A stretch of 64,000 nucleotides of DNA from Cyclobacterium plantarum (GCF_011290685.1 NZ_JAANYN010000005.1:372001-436000), one strand, 5' to 3'; shown: positions 1 to 10,240, counted from the stretch's first letter. The notes: generated from the sequence alone by a model not told the origin. Program-made: numbers and translations.

Positions 1-477
1 AAACAAATCTACCAATTTATCAACCTTTAGGTGTCGTTGCGGTCCATGGTGACTTTTTGAATATCCTATACTTAATGCTTAAAGGTTTTCGTTTCATCGA
101 GCTTGTGTTTCCCATGTAAACAGGAGTACGGCATTACTATGTGTTAACCTACTAATGCCTTTTTTATTATGAAACCTTTACTATTCCTACAAACAGGGCT
201 GCCATTACTGTGGCTGAAACCACCGTATGCCAGGGAAAAAATCAATCCAAGCCGCCTCCCCTTATCTGGAAGTTTAAATACCCCCGGCCGAAACCACCCG
301 GCTACTGTCGGAAATGGTTGGGAAGTTTGCCCTCTGTCCGGTCCGATGCGAAGAACAAATCACTGCGCTGTGGACAAAAATGATGAACATGAAAACAACC
401 CTATCGCCGATGAAGCAAATGGGCAGGTAACCAGAAATCAATCCAGTTTGATTTTTAGAAACCCCATTGATTTTACC
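1..477. other. leader region without a supported gene
   Basis: I see no gene here. The reading frame of the next gene stays open upstream to about 169, but the extra residues lack any domain. A good signal peptide begins only at the ATG at 478, so this stretch is read as the 5' leader of the RHS locus. No clear TAnnTTTG-type promoter could be fixed. Confidence 0.4.
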
Positions 478-3400
478 ATGAAAACCATCCGTAAGTGCGA
501 CCAACACTGGTGGTTTTGCTTAGTCACCTACCTGCAAATGAACCTGATGCCTGCCGTCACTTTAGGACAGGAAATGGCATTCAGGGCCCAGGTCACCCCA
601 CCCTCTCCCGAAGTGAGTGCCCTGGCCAAATTTGCCGACACGCGCATATCCCATTATTCCGGCCTACCGGATATCAACATCCCCCTGTACGCTATTGCAG
701 AACAAGAACTGGAAATTCCGGTACGGCTAAGTTACCATGCCGGTGGAATCCGCGTGGAAGAGAGAGCGGGATGGGCAGGACTGGGTTGGGCCCTGAACGC
801 TGGCGGAAGCATTAGCAGGACCATGAAGGGGCTTCCGGATGAGCATAACCAGTCAAGCAGCGGCTATATCCAGCATGATGTGTTGCCTGATCAACTGTCT
901 ACCAGCCAATTGGCGGACTATTATAACCGCACACAAAGTGCAACTATCGATTTTGAGCAGGATATTTTCCACTTTGCATTCGCCAACTTTTCCGGAAAAT
1001 TTGTGCTCGATAAAAATGGTGAAGTTGCCTTCCTGAATGCCAGTAACTTAAAAATTCAATTTGATCAGGTTAACAGGAATATTGTCCGATGGAAGGTATG
1101 GGACGGAAGAGGAAACCAGTATGTTTTCGAAGATCTGGAGCGAACGATCACGGAAGCGATCTCCGAAGGCAAATCAGCACTTTTCCGGTCTATTTATCAT
1201 TCGGCCTGGCACCTGAGTAAAATCATTACCTATGGTGGAAGGGAAATAACCTTCCTTTACGAAAACTATACCGAATCCTATTATTCCAGGGCAACCCAAT
1301 CTGCTTCCTATTTTTTAAGTGGAACTTCCGGAAGCGGTGTCTGCGGCACCAACAGAATGACCAATGGGTTTTCTGAAGTAACCATACGGGGAAAACAATT
1401 GCAGGCGATTCATTTTGGTTTGGGGAAAATACTAATCGAAAGTAAGGATGACCGGAAAGACGCTGCGTCCAGAAGACTTTCGGGTATCAAGGTGTTCAAT
1501 AACAGGGACCGGCTCATCAGATCGTTTACATTTGACCATGATTATTACCAATCGACCTTGTCGGGCGAACACATCAACCTTCCGGATTTCATAGCCAGGG
1601 CTACGCCCGGGAAACGGCTTCGTCTTACGAAAGTCATCGAAAATACCACAAGTCAGGTGCTGGAGTATTTTCTGGAATATAACGCCAATACCTTACCGCA
1701 TTTGTTTTCCAATGCACAGGACCATTGGGGTTTTTACAATGGAGAGGACAACAGGAGCCTTATCCCGCAGTATATGAAATTCCGGCAAGCCAATGCAAAC
1801 CGGCTGGTGGTTCCGGAAAAGGCAGCAATGGGTTGCTTAAAAAAAATCTCCTATCCGACCGGTGGGACCATTACTTATGAAATGGAAAGCAATACCGTAT
1901 TGGTCCGTTCAAATGATTATTACAATTATTTTAGTCCGGTAGCCCTGGAAAAGGATCAACCCATATATTCCGCCTCGGTAAACAGCAAACGCCCCAAAGC
2001 TTATTTTCAGGTGGAACCTCAGGAATCCGAAGTTGATACACACAAGTTGATCCGGTACAGTGTTCAGCTGAACGGTTCGGTGGATTGCGATGGACGAGGC
2101 AGAGACTGCCGGGGCTCCCTGGACGTATACCTGTACTCCCCTGCAGACAGGTCCTTTGTAAGTTTGCTTTCCAATACCATCAAAAAGGGGAGCATTACAG
2201 GTGAAATTTGGCTGAAAGCAGGCACCCAATACCAACTACAGTTAGAGGGTCCTGCCAGCGTGACGGCAGGAGTGACCGCTACCGTTTCAGGTAGAAAAAA
2301 CCCACCAAACCAGGAGGGTACCGGTCAGATAGAAGTTCCTACGGGAGGCTTGCGGGTCAAATCCATAACCAAGGATTTTGGCCACCAAACCGAAACCATC
2401 CAATATCGCTATGAGCAAGCCGGGGACAGCATTTCCTCAGGCTCGCTGGCCACCTTTCCAAAATACGATTTTATCACTTTCAATACCAACACCCAAAAGG
2501 TTCCGGGTAGAAATGATATTTTGGTAGATCACTGTTTGAAATTTGAATTACGGTCTTATTCTCAGCTACCGTTATCTTCTGGTGCGGATTTCTTTGGCTA
2601 TGCCAACATTAAGGAGATCAGGGAAAACGAGGAAGGGGAAATTCTTCGCACAGATTATCAATACCTATCCCCAAAGCATTTCCCGGATCAATCCCGCTAT
2701 GTGGCTCCTTTCGGCATCGTGCGAAGCGCAGAAGGAAAAAGGGGTGTGCCAGCCGGAGTGATTTATTTTGTTCAAACCAAAGAGGGTTTCCAAAAATCCC
2801 GGGAATTGACCTATACCTATCAGGCATCGGAAAGGGCCTCACATGAAAACTTTGTTTTTTCTTGCATGGGTTACGGGCCCGGAGGATGTCAGGATGTCCG
2901 GTACCTGAAATATTTCAATACCACGGTCTGGAATCCCCGCATTGAAATAAAGGAGATTCGGTTTGATATCCAGACCGGTACTGCCTTTGATAAAACCAGC
3001 ACAACAACCTATGATGAGAATTACCTTTTGCCCATAAAGCAGACCCATTCCCTATCCCGGCACGCAAACCTGGAAGAATATTACTATTATCCATTCAACC
3101 TTCCAGAGGCCTTGAATGCTTCCGGGGACCAGTCCATACTTGCTGGCCTTATGGATGCCAATAGGATTACTCCCAGCCTGGCTCAGGTAAAAAAAATGGC
3201 CGGGCAACAGGTTGAGCAGCAACAGGTCCAAATGAAAAGGTACCATGGAAAAATTTTACCGGCAGGACTGCACAAAAAGCACGCTGACCATCAAACATTT
3301 ATGGACTTAAGTATTTTATCCTATGATTCGTTTGGGAATATCCTGGAGCAGACGCCCCGGACTGGTCCAAGGCAAAGTTTTCTCTGGTTTGAAGAGGGCA

Positions 3401-3966
3401 GGTGGATGGCAGCCGCTGTTCATAATGCGGCTGCTTCGGAAATTGCCTATACTTCTTTTGAAACTGCTGATAAAGGAGGATGGACTTTCACAGGAGACCC
3501 CTATTCAAGCAAGGGTGCCAAAACCGGAGTAAACTTGTATCACCTGGGAAGGGGAGCCATCAACAAAACGGAGATACCGGCAAGTCCTGACCGTGTGTTT
3601 CTACTTTCCTTTTGGGCAAAAAGAACCAGCCGCCGGACTTCAGCGAACTGGAGCTTTATGGGGGAAACTGTGCAGTTGACCGATGAATGGCAATTGATCC
3701 AACGGGAAGTGACCGGCGACAAGCTTACCCTTTCCGGACAGGGTGTTTTGATAGACGAATTACGCCTTCACCCCAAGGATGCCTTTATGGAAACCTATAC
3801 CCATGAACCCCTGATCGGCATCAGCAGCAATACAGATCAAAGAAACCATACCCGCTATTATGAATACGATGCCATGGGCAGGCTGGAGACCATTCGCAAC
3901 ATGGATTGGGACATTCTGGAACACTACGCATATACCTACCAATCCCAAAAACCGATATTGCCATGA
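478..3966 (+). CDS. exported RHS-partner protein with terminal YD repeat
   Basis: Large secreted protein of about 1,162 residues, of the kind that precedes DUF6443/RHS genes in Cytophagales. I chose the ATG at 478 because residues 1-31 then form a signal peptide ending near TLGQ. The conserved N-terminal block (SALAKFADTRISHYSG, then GWAGLGWALNAGGSISR) is typical of the family and resembles the start of SpvB/RHS-like shells. Residues about 985-1090 look like a carbohydrate-binding-type beta sandwich (YTSFE, GGWTF). The C-terminus carries one clear YD repeat (YYEYDAMGRLETI). Its stop overlaps the start of the next gene as ATGA, so the two are probably translated together and may build one RHS shell. 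No enzymatic motif was seen. Exact function is unknown. Confidence 0.75.
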   Translation: MKTIRKCDQHWWFCLVTYLQMNLMPAVTLGQEMAFRAQVTPPSPEVSALAKFADTRISHYSGLPDINIPLYAIAEQELEIPVRLSYHAGGIRVEERAGWAGLGWALNAGGSISRTMKGLPDEHNQSSSGYIQHDVLPDQLSTSQLADYYNRTQSATIDFEQDIFHFAFANFSGKFVLDKNGEVAFLNASNLKIQFDQVNRNIVRWKVWDGRGNQYVFEDLERTITEAISEGKSALFRSIYHSAWHLSKIITYGGREITFLYENYTESYYSRATQSASYFLSGTSGSGVCGTNRMTNGFSEVTIRGKQLQAIHFGLGKILIESKDDRKDAASRRLSGIKVFNNRDRLIRSFTFDHDYYQSTLSGEHINLPDFIARATPGKRLRLTKVIENTTSQVLEYFLEYNANTLPHLFSNAQDHWGFYNGEDNRSLIPQYMKFRQANANRLVVPEKAAMGCLKKISYPTGGTITYEMESNTVLVRSNDYYNYFSPVALEKDQPIYSASVNSKRPKAYFQVEPQESEVDTHKLIRYSVQLNGSVDCDGRGRDCRGSLDVYLYSPADRSFVSLLSNTIKKGSITGEIWLKAGTQYQLQLEGPASVTAGVTATVSGRKNPPNQEGTGQIEVPTGGLRVKSITKDFGHQTETIQYRYEQAGDSISSGSLATFPKYDFITFNTNTQKVPGRNDILVDHCLKFELRSYSQLPLSSGADFFGYANIKEIRENEEGEILRTDYQYLSPKHFPDQSRYVAPFGIVRSAEGKRGVPAGVIYFVQTKEGFQKSRELTYTYQASERASHENFVFSCMGYGPGGCQDVRYLKYFNTTVWNPRIEIKEIRFDIQTGTAFDKTSTTTYDENYLLPIKQTHSLSRHANLEEYYYYPFNLPEALNASGDQSILAGLMDANRITPSLAQVKKMAGQQVEQQQVQMKRYHGKILPAGLHKKHADHQTFMDLSILSYDSFGNILEQTPRTGPRQSFLWFEEGRWMAAAVHNAAASEIAYTSFETADKGGWTFTGDPYSSKGAKTGVNLYHLGRGAINKTEIPASPDRVFLLSFWAKRTSRRTSANWSFMGETVQLTDEWQLIQREVTGDKLTLSGQGVLIDELRLHPKDAFMETYTHEPLIGISSNTDQRNHTRYYEYDAMGRLETIRNMDWDILEHYAYTYQSQKPILP

Positions 3967-6900
3967 AAACCAAACTGATATACCTTGCTATTCTGACAGT
4001 GTTTTCCTGGACGGACAAGTCCGCTATTGCACAGGAAAACAGCATCCGCACATTTCGCCCGGAAGTGCCGCTGAAAGCAACACCCTCATTAGAAGGTTCT
4101 CCCTCGGTTAAAATATCAACGGTATACCTGGATGGGCTGGGCAGAGAACGACAGATCGTCAGCCAGGGGGCCGCTCCAGGCGGTGGGGACATTGTCCAGC
4201 CACTGCATTACGATTCCTTCGGCAGACCTGACCGTGAATACCTTCCCTATGTCCCGATAACCAACAATGTCCCCGGTGCATTCCGGCCTGATTTTGAGGC
4301 TGAACATGCCAGCTACTACCGGCAGAAGTACACCGGAGATGCTTATGGCTATCAGGAAATCGTTTATCAATCTTCGGATCTTTTATCACCGCAAACCATC
4401 TCTCCTCCCGGCAAAGCCTGGAGACCGGGGTCGGGACGGGAAACAAAATTCCACGAGCGACCCAACCGGGCCGGGGAACAGGTCCGTATCTGGACGGTGA
4501 ACGGTGACGGCCTGCCGCTTACCAAGGAAAGCTATGCCGCCGGAGAACTTTGGGTCAGCAGTATTACCGATGGAGAAGGAATCCAAAGCCTGATATACAC
4601 GGACAAACTGGGCAGGGAAATACTGAAAAAGAATCAGGCCGGACCAAACCCCTCTGAAGCCCATGCAGGATGGCACTGCACCTACTACATTTATGACAGG
4701 ATGGGCGATCTGCGCGTGGTTCTCCCTCCCAAAGCAGTGGAAATCCTGTCCGACAACTGGCAGCGTTCCCGGGATATGGAACTAGCCGAAGGCTTGTATT
4801 TCCTTTACCGCTTTGATGGCAAAAAGCGGCTGATCGAAAAGAAGATCCCTGGAAAAGCAAGGGAAGAATTCCTTTACGATGATCGGGACCGGCTTGTTGG
4901 CAGCAGGGACGGCAACCTGGCGTTGGCCGGCCAATGGCGGTACACGAAATATGATGTTCACAACAGACCGGTACAGACGGGGATTATCAGCGATAAAAGG
5001 AATAGGGAAACCCTGCAAAAAGACCTGGACCCGGAAGGCTCCCAATACCTACCCGGAAAGCCTGAAATAGTACCGGTAACGTACGGAAAAACCTTTCCCA
5101 TTAGCTCTTCCGACTGGCAGAACCGGTACCAGGCTTTGCGGACCATCGTACCGAAACCGAATTTTAAGTTTGAGCCAAAAGGGATCTCGAATTTTCCCGT
5201 AGAAATTGATACATCTTCGGACAAACCCCTTGCACCTGAACCTTTTCCCCGTGAAGAAGGAGAGATTCTTACCCGGACCTTTTATGACGACTACCGCAAC
5301 AGTAAAAGGGCATTCCAGGAAAAAGGGACTGGCATCAGCTCCCTACCCGCCTCCGGACTGTCCACAGGAAAATTAGTGAAAGATATGGCCTCTGACCAAT
5401 TAATGGAATCCGTCGCGCATTACGATGACATGGGTCGGTCGGTGCTTACCCTATCGGAACACCACCTGGGCGGGAACATCGAAAATTCGGTTAAATTTGA
5501 TTTCAGAAATAGGCCCCTGGAAACGCAAACCCAAATCCACGGCAGCCTGGCCCTACGCTATACCGACAGGTACCAGTACAGTCCGGAAGGCTACCTCAGT
5601 GCCATTTACCGGCGCATGGGGGAGGAGCAGGAAACCCTGCTGGCCTCCTATGCCTACGGGTTGACCGGCCAAATGGAAGAAAAGCACCTCGGTGGCCTGG
5701 CTACTTTCCAATATGAACGCCATATTCAGGGCTGGACCAATGCCATCAGGCCCAAGAGCGCGGATCCCGGCTTGTTTTCCATGACGCTCACCCATGAAAC
5801 CGGCCCAAAGCCCTTGTTCAATGGCAATATCTCCGAAATGGTATGGAGCGGAAGGGACCGGCAACACCGGGCTTACCGGTTTGACTATGATCCTGTGGGC
5901 CGGTTGACAGCAGCTTCCTATTCCGTTCCTGGAAAAAACACCGAAAAGGACAGGTACAGCCTAAGGGGCATGCGATACGATGCCAATGGGAACCTCCTTG
6001 GCCTTATCCGGCACAACAGGCAAGGAAAAAACAGCTTCGGAGAAGTGGACCGGCTCAGTTATCGTTATGCACCTTACAGCAACCTCTTGGAAAGCATCAG
6101 CGATGCGGTACCCGACGCAGGTTTTGCTGCAAGGGATTTTAGCTCCGCCCCCGTCTCCGGGGATTACCGGTACGATCCCAATGGCAACCTAACGGCCAGC
6201 CCCGACAAGGGTATCAAGCGCATCCGCTACAACCATCTGGACCTTCCCCAAGAAGTGGTGTTTGACTCCGGAGAAAAACTGCAGTTTGCCTATTCGGCCG
6301 AAGGACAGTTGCTGTATAGAAGGCTGGAAAAAAAAGGCAAAATGATGGAGCGGACGGATCAGCTGGGCGAACTGGTGCTGGCCGACGGCAAACCCCGGCA
6401 GTTGCTGCACCCGGAAGGAAGGGCCGTTTGGGAAAAAGGAAACTGGGTTCCCGAGTTTTTTATCAGGGACCATCTCGGGAATGTCCGGGAGGTGCTCAGA
6501 AAACCGATTAGCTCCACCGTCCTGGCCAGCATGGAGCCCGGTAGAGGCAAAGAGGAAAACAAGCATTTTGAAGGGATAGACCAAACCCGACAGGCCGGGG
6601 TGGAACACAACAGCACGCCCGGAGGCAGCCATTCCGCTTGGCTGAATGCGGGCCGGGGAAGGATGCTCGGGCCTGCCAGAAGGCAAAAGGTAGCGATCGG
6701 GGAGCAGATAAGGCTCTCGGTCCGGGGCAAATACCGGGATAGCCGCGCGTTGTCGGTAAAACCGGAAACCTTTCTCGGCAGTGGGGCGAAAGACCGCCTG
6801 CTGGACGACCTGACAGAATTCGGAAATGCGCCTGTGGCCGTCGGTAATCCGGTGCTGTGGCTTTCTCTGGCAGACTTGCTGATCAAAGAACTGCAGAACA

Positions 6901-8120
6901 AACCGGTGCCAGAGGCGTATTTGTTGTACGTTCTATACGACAGCGAGGGGAAGCTTTATCGGCAGGAAAAAAGAACCTTGACAAAAAAAGCGGCCGGAAA
7001 ACACGAATTATTGGAGACAAATTTTTATATTGAAAAGGATGGGTATTTGGAGGCCTTTTTGGTAAACGAGACCGAGACCGATGTATGGTTTGATGATTTT
7101 CGGGTGCAGACCCTGAGTCCGCTGGTGGTGCAGGAAGACCATTATGACCCTTGGGGGCTGTCGCTCAGTGGGCTGGAATACCGGGCGGAAGATCGGGATA
7201 AGAATAATTATAAATTTAACGCAGGGAGTTTCTTGTTAGATCGCCTGGGATGGTACCAAACCCCCAATCGCTTATATGATCCGGTTTTGGGAAGGTTTTG
7301 GGGCATGGACAAGCTGTCTGATATGTACACCTCCATTAGTCCCATGGCCTTTGGATTCAATAACCCGCTTTTATTTTCCGACCCTACCGGTTTGGCGGGG
7401 GACTGCGATGGCTGTCCGGAGTTTCAGCTTCCGGTAGTGACGGTCAACAGCCGCCCGAACCGCGGGTACCGGATGCAGCTGGAGTCACAACTGCAGCTTA
7501 TGCGTCAGAGTCGAAACCCCGTTTACCGCAACCTGGGGCAAACGGCCTACCGGGAAGGGCTGCAGGCGGCCAGGGACTTGTACCAGCGGGGGCGGAAGTT
7601 ACATTTCAGCGAATCGGAAGCACTGGCATCAAGGAACAGCCGGTATTTGGATGGCATTGGCATGATGGTTTCCTATGGCATTACGGGTAGCATGGTAGCT
7701 GCCTTTGCTTCGCCGGCGCTGGTGAGGGGCTTGGTGGATGGATTGGGTGCCCGGGTCGTTCAACGGATGGGGATGGAAGCGGGGTTGCAGATGGGGATGA
7801 GTTTAATTCTTAGAAGGGATTTAGCTGGGGTCGATTATGCGGATATTTTGACAACTGGAGTATTTGGTAAGTCCGCATTTTTTGGCCACGCATTATTGGA
7901 TTTAGATTCATCTAGCGGGCTAAGTGATTCTTTTGGCATTCTTGGTGAAAAAAAGTCGATTTTGGCTTCAACAATTGACGGCCTGGTAGGTGGATTTAAT
8001 TTCGGATATGGCCAACTTTTAAATAACTCAGAAATAGATAGAGCAACAATTAATTTCATTTCTACATTTAATGGGGGAGCTAGAACTTTGGTCGGACAAG
8101 TCTCCACACTGGATAACTAA
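3963..8120 (+). CDS. DUF6443 / RHS repeat-core polymorphic toxin
   Basis: About 1,385 residues. The ATG at 3963 overlaps the previous stop and starts a signal peptide ending near AIAQ. Residues about 20-160 match DUF6443 (STVYLDGLGRERQIVSQG, then YDSFGRPDREYLPY). The middle holds many YD repeats (YDPVGRLTAASY, YDANGNLLGLI, YDPNGNLTASP). Residues about 1055-1146 form the RHS-associated core, ending RLYDPVLGRFWGMDKLSD, MAFGFNNPLLFSDPTG. A linker follows (about 1170-1250, ending YGITGSMVAAF) and then a variable tip of about 130 residues of unknown fold. By family knowledge the core marks the boundary between the shell and a toxic C-terminus. The next gene starts five bases after the stop and is the likely immunity protein. 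The linker recurs at 9998, ahead of another tip. The tip's toxic activity is inferred. Confidence 0.85.
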   Translation: MKTKLIYLAILTVFSWTDKSAIAQENSIRTFRPEVPLKATPSLEGSPSVKISTVYLDGLGRERQIVSQGAAPGGGDIVQPLHYDSFGRPDREYLPYVPITNNVPGAFRPDFEAEHASYYRQKYTGDAYGYQEIVYQSSDLLSPQTISPPGKAWRPGSGRETKFHERPNRAGEQVRIWTVNGDGLPLTKESYAAGELWVSSITDGEGIQSLIYTDKLGREILKKNQAGPNPSEAHAGWHCTYYIYDRMGDLRVVLPPKAVEILSDNWQRSRDMELAEGLYFLYRFDGKKRLIEKKIPGKAREEFLYDDRDRLVGSRDGNLALAGQWRYTKYDVHNRPVQTGIISDKRNRETLQKDLDPEGSQYLPGKPEIVPVTYGKTFPISSSDWQNRYQALRTIVPKPNFKFEPKGISNFPVEIDTSSDKPLAPEPFPREEGEILTRTFYDDYRNSKRAFQEKGTGISSLPASGLSTGKLVKDMASDQLMESVAHYDDMGRSVLTLSEHHLGGNIENSVKFDFRNRPLETQTQIHGSLALRYTDRYQYSPEGYLSAIYRRMGEEQETLLASYAYGLTGQMEEKHLGGLATFQYERHIQGWTNAIRPKSADPGLFSMTLTHETGPKPLFNGNISEMVWSGRDRQHRAYRFDYDPVGRLTAASYSVPGKNTEKDRYSLRGMRYDANGNLLGLIRHNRQGKNSFGEVDRLSYRYAPYSNLLESISDAVPDAGFAARDFSSAPVSGDYRYDPNGNLTASPDKGIKRIRYNHLDLPQEVVFDSGEKLQFAYSAEGQLLYRRLEKKGKMMERTDQLGELVLADGKPRQLLHPEGRAVWEKGNWVPEFFIRDHLGNVREVLRKPISSTVLASMEPGRGKEENKHFEGIDQTRQAGVEHNSTPGGSHSAWLNAGRGRMLGPARRQKVAIGEQIRLSVRGKYRDSRALSVKPETFLGSGAKDRLLDDLTEFGNAPVAVGNPVLWLSLADLLIKELQNKPVPEAYLLYVLYDSEGKLYRQEKRTLTKKAAGKHELLETNFYIEKDGYLEAFLVNETETDVWFDDFRVQTLSPLVVQEDHYDPWGLSLSGLEYRAEDRDKNNYKFNAGSFLLDRLGWYQTPNRLYDPVLGRFWGMDKLSDMYTSISPMAFGFNNPLLFSDPTGLAGDCDGCPEFQLPVVTVNSRPNRGYRMQLESQLQLMRQSRNPVYRNLGQTAYREGLQAARDLYQRGRKLHFSESEALASRNSRYLDGIGMMVSYGITGSMVAAFASPALVRGLVDGLGARVVQRMGMEAGLQMGMSLILRRDLAGVDYADILTTGVFGKSAFFGHALLDLDSSSGLSDSFGILGEKKSILASTIDGLVGGFNFGYGQLLNNSEIDRATINFISTFNGGARTLVGQVSTLDN
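7471..7711 (+). repeat. linker repeat, copy 1 (inside RHS gene)
   Basis: Segment coding for MQLESQLQLMRQSR through YGITGSMVAA. A copy at 9998-10240 differs at only a handful of positions over about 215 bases and lies in the same reading phase. The pair is a direct repeat of about 2.5 kb period that brackets two tip/immunity cassettes. Confidence 0.9.
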
Positions 8121-8125
8121 AGAAT

Positions 8126-8509
8126 ATGAAAAAGGAAACTTTGATAAAAACTACCGGCAAAATAGTAGCCGTTATTACGTTTCTTGTAATTGCTGACTAT
8201 TTAATTCAGGAAAAATACAAATCATATAAAAAAACATATACAGTGGGTATCCTAGGCGATACCATTAAACCATATGGACAGGATTTTCAAGTTCGTTTTA
8301 ACTTTGATTTTAATGGATTAAGAAGGCATTCCTTTAATTCGATCGGAGATAATAATATAGAGAGTAAAACCTATTTAATAGAAGTTCCAATTAGAAAACC
8401 AGGTAGAAGCCGAATCCTTTGGGATTATCCCGTTCCCGACACGCTAAAAGCCCCTTATGAAGGCTGGGAGGAAATACCGGCGTTTTTGAAAAAGCGGGAG
8501 GGAGACTGA
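8126..8509 (+). CDS. candidate immunity protein for the attached RHS tip
   Basis: A 127-residue protein with one N-terminal membrane helix (residues about 10-27) followed by a small soluble domain. It starts five bases after the RHS stop, the usual place for an immunity gene. It is a diverged paralogue of the protein at 10663-11037: both share the middle pattern F-N-F-(D/E)-F and an almost identical C-terminus (DYPVPDTLKAPYEGW, then FLKKREG). The downstream third is conserved also as DNA, which fits repeated cassette exchange through a constant 3' edge. The immunity role is inferred from position and co-variation with the tips. No named family was recognised. Confidence 0.6.
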   Translation: MKKETLIKTTGKIVAVITFLVIADYLIQEKYKSYKKTYTVGILGDTIKPYGQDFQVRFNFDFNGLRRHSFNSIGDNNIESKTYLIEVPIRKPGRSRILWDYPVPDTLKAPYEGWEEIPAFLKKREGD

Positions 8510-8686
8510 ATCGTATGCAAAACCGATGCAACTGGAATCGCCACTACAGCTTCCGCAGCAGAGAGCAGTCCCCTTTACTGCAACCTGTGACAAACGACCT
8601 ACCGGGGGGGGGCTACAAGCGGACATGTGGAATAAACCCATACGGTACAATGATCCTGGGGAACTTGTACGGATTGTGAGGAATAA
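8510..8686 (+). pseudogene. degraded RHS linker remnant
   Basis: After the immunity stop the sequence runs actgaatcg, then ATGCAACTGGAATCGCC, matching the intact linker start ATGCAGCTGGAGTCAC at 9998 and 7473. Further on it reads as RYNDPGELVRIVRNK followed by a stop and a frame change into the next open frame. This is a decayed junction that once joined the cassette below to an RHS shell. Confidence 0.6.
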
Positions 8687-9334
8687 GTGAAGAAACCGTA
8701 TGAGCGTCAGGTTTACCATTCTACCGGAGGAGCAGAATATATTTTTGGTAATGGGGAATGGACACGAGATGGAGGAATGCTAGACGGCGTTAATGTTGAG
8801 GCCTCAAGGTTAGAAAATAACGAGGCCGATCTCGGTCGCGTAAACCTTGCATTGACTATTGGAGGGGGTATTTATGGAGGATTTGAAGGACTTTCCAACA
8901 GTCAGGGTTTCTGGCTTGGCCAAAACGAAAAGTATTATTCTGCCCGCTGGGGAGGAAACCAATATACAGGAAGCAGGGCTGGGGCATTTCGAGCGGCAAA
9001 GGCTTATGGATTAGCCGGTAAAGCCACATTGATTGGATCCGCAGGAATTGGTTTTTATTTAACATTAAACGGATACCAGCTTGACGGTGAGAAATTTGGT
9101 TATAATGCGCAAATGGCAGCAGCCGGCAGTGCAGGGAGTATTTTGGGAGGAGTGGCCGGAGCTAAAGCGGGATTATTGATTGGAGGAGCAGCCGGGTCTT
9201 TTTTTGGAGGAGTTGGAGCAATTCCAGGTGCCGTATTAGGAGGGGTTATAGGTGGTTTTGGTTTAGGCTTGGGAGGAAGTTATTTTGGTGAATTTGTTGG
9301 GGAGACTGCAATTGATCAACTTCATAACCCATAG
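8687..9334 (+). pseudogene. orphan RHS tip 2, glycine-rich
   Basis: Open frame of about 215 residues with a GTG start that is only nominal, because it is the severed C-terminus of an RHS protein (remnant just upstream). The N-terminal part (YHSTGGAEYIFGNGEW, then LALTIGGGIYGGFEGL) leads into a glycine-zipper stretch at residues about 140-205 (repeated GG, AGAKAGLLIGGAAGSFFGG), suggesting a membrane-inserting or pore-like segment. It is unrelated to the tips at 8120 and 10662. The next gene is a three-helix membrane protein, the expected kind of immunity partner for a membrane toxin. It lacks a signal peptide and shell, so it is probably silent unless recombined. Confidence 0.6.
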
Positions 9335-9351
9335 CATTAATAATATTTATT

Positions 9352-9867
9352 ATGGAAAAAATAGAACTTTGGTTAAATATTGTACATTACTGCGTCTATA
9401 AGTTAGATTATAGACTTCACTTGCTGTCCAATAAGATAAACCCTTTTTTGCTTTTAGGAAAAATACCGGCCGTGGAAAAAAACTTTAAAGATCAAGGTTC
9501 AAGTTTAAAGGAATTTGGAAATAAGTTCTGGACAGATAGGCGGTATGGTTTTGGGATAATGATATCTGGAGCGACATTAACTATGTTGATCTTTTTTATG
9601 ATTTGGGTAATATTTCTCGTTGTGAATAGTTTGCTAAGTTACCCCTTTAATTTTACCTGGCACCCGTTTGTATTCTGCCTTATTTTGGCCTACTCTATTT
9701 GCCATTTATTTGTTTTCCGAAATGAAAAATACATTAAATACTTCAAAAAGTTTGATAAGAGATCAAAACAGGAAAAGCAAAAATATGGGTTTTTATCCCT
9801 GGTTTTTGCATCTGGAACGATTATATTAGTTTTTTTAAGTTTCCGAATTTTACCTCCGCTTCCTTAA
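9352..9867 (+). CDS. membrane protein, candidate immunity for tip 2
   Basis: 171 residues with three predicted membrane helices (about 68-93, 105-122 and 147-167) and a basic loop (KYFKKFDKRSKQEKQK). It begins 17 bases after orphan tip 2 and is followed at once by remnants of another cassette. A polytopic partner fits a glycine-zipper toxin, as for colicin-type immunity proteins, but this is inference. I do not recognise the family. Confidence 0.5.
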   Translation: MEKIELWLNIVHYCVYKLDYRLHLLSNKINPFLLLGKIPAVEKNFKDQGSSLKEFGNKFWTDRRYGFGIMISGATLTMLIFFMIWVIFLVVNSLLSYPFNFTWHPFVFCLILAYSICHLFVFRNEKYIKYFKKFDKRSKQEKQKYGFLSLVFASGTIILVFLSFRILPPLP

Positions 9868-9935
9868 TTGGAGAGTGCTAAAATTGAAAAATATTTATTT
9901 TCTACCCGGACTCGGAAGCGTCAGTGGCACCCTGT

Positions 9936-9983
9936 GAAGGGGGGAGGAGATTCCGGAGTTTGATAAAGAAAGAAGATAACTGA
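9936..9983 (+). pseudogene. 3' remnant of a third immunity gene
   Basis: Reads GEEIPEFDKERR followed by a stop, matching the WEEIPAFLKKREG end of the immunity proteins at 8509 and 11037. The same actgaatcg spacer and linker start then follow. An immunity gene was lost here except for its conserved 3' edge. Confidence 0.6.
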
Positions 9984-9997
9984 ATCGCTAACGAACC

Positions 9998-10240
9998 GGA
10001 TGCAGCTGGAGTCACAACTGCAGCTAATGCGTCAGAGTCGAAACCCCGTTTACCGCAATTTGGGGCAAACGGCCTACCGGGAAGGGCTGCAGGCAGCCAG
10101 GGACTTGTATCAGCGGGGGCGGAAGTTGCATTTCAGCGAATCGGAAGCACTGGCATCAAGGAACAGCCGGTATTTGGATGGCATTGGCATGATGGTTTCC
10201 TATGGCATTACCGGCAGCATGGTAGCGGCGGTCGCATCGC
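9998..10240 (+). repeat. linker repeat, copy 2
   Basis: Near-identical to 7471-7711. Identity fades just after SMVAA, where the tips diverge. It keeps the same phase as the RHS gene, so recombination between the copies would give an uninterrupted RHS frame ending in tip 3. Confidence 0.9.

Noticed and set aside
169-477. N-terminal extension of the first RHS-partner gene
   Set aside because: No domain resemblance, and it would bury the signal peptide that starts at 478.
3540-6901. Long frames antisense to the RHS genes
   Set aside because: Shadows of GC-rich coding sequence; no signal peptide or family pattern.
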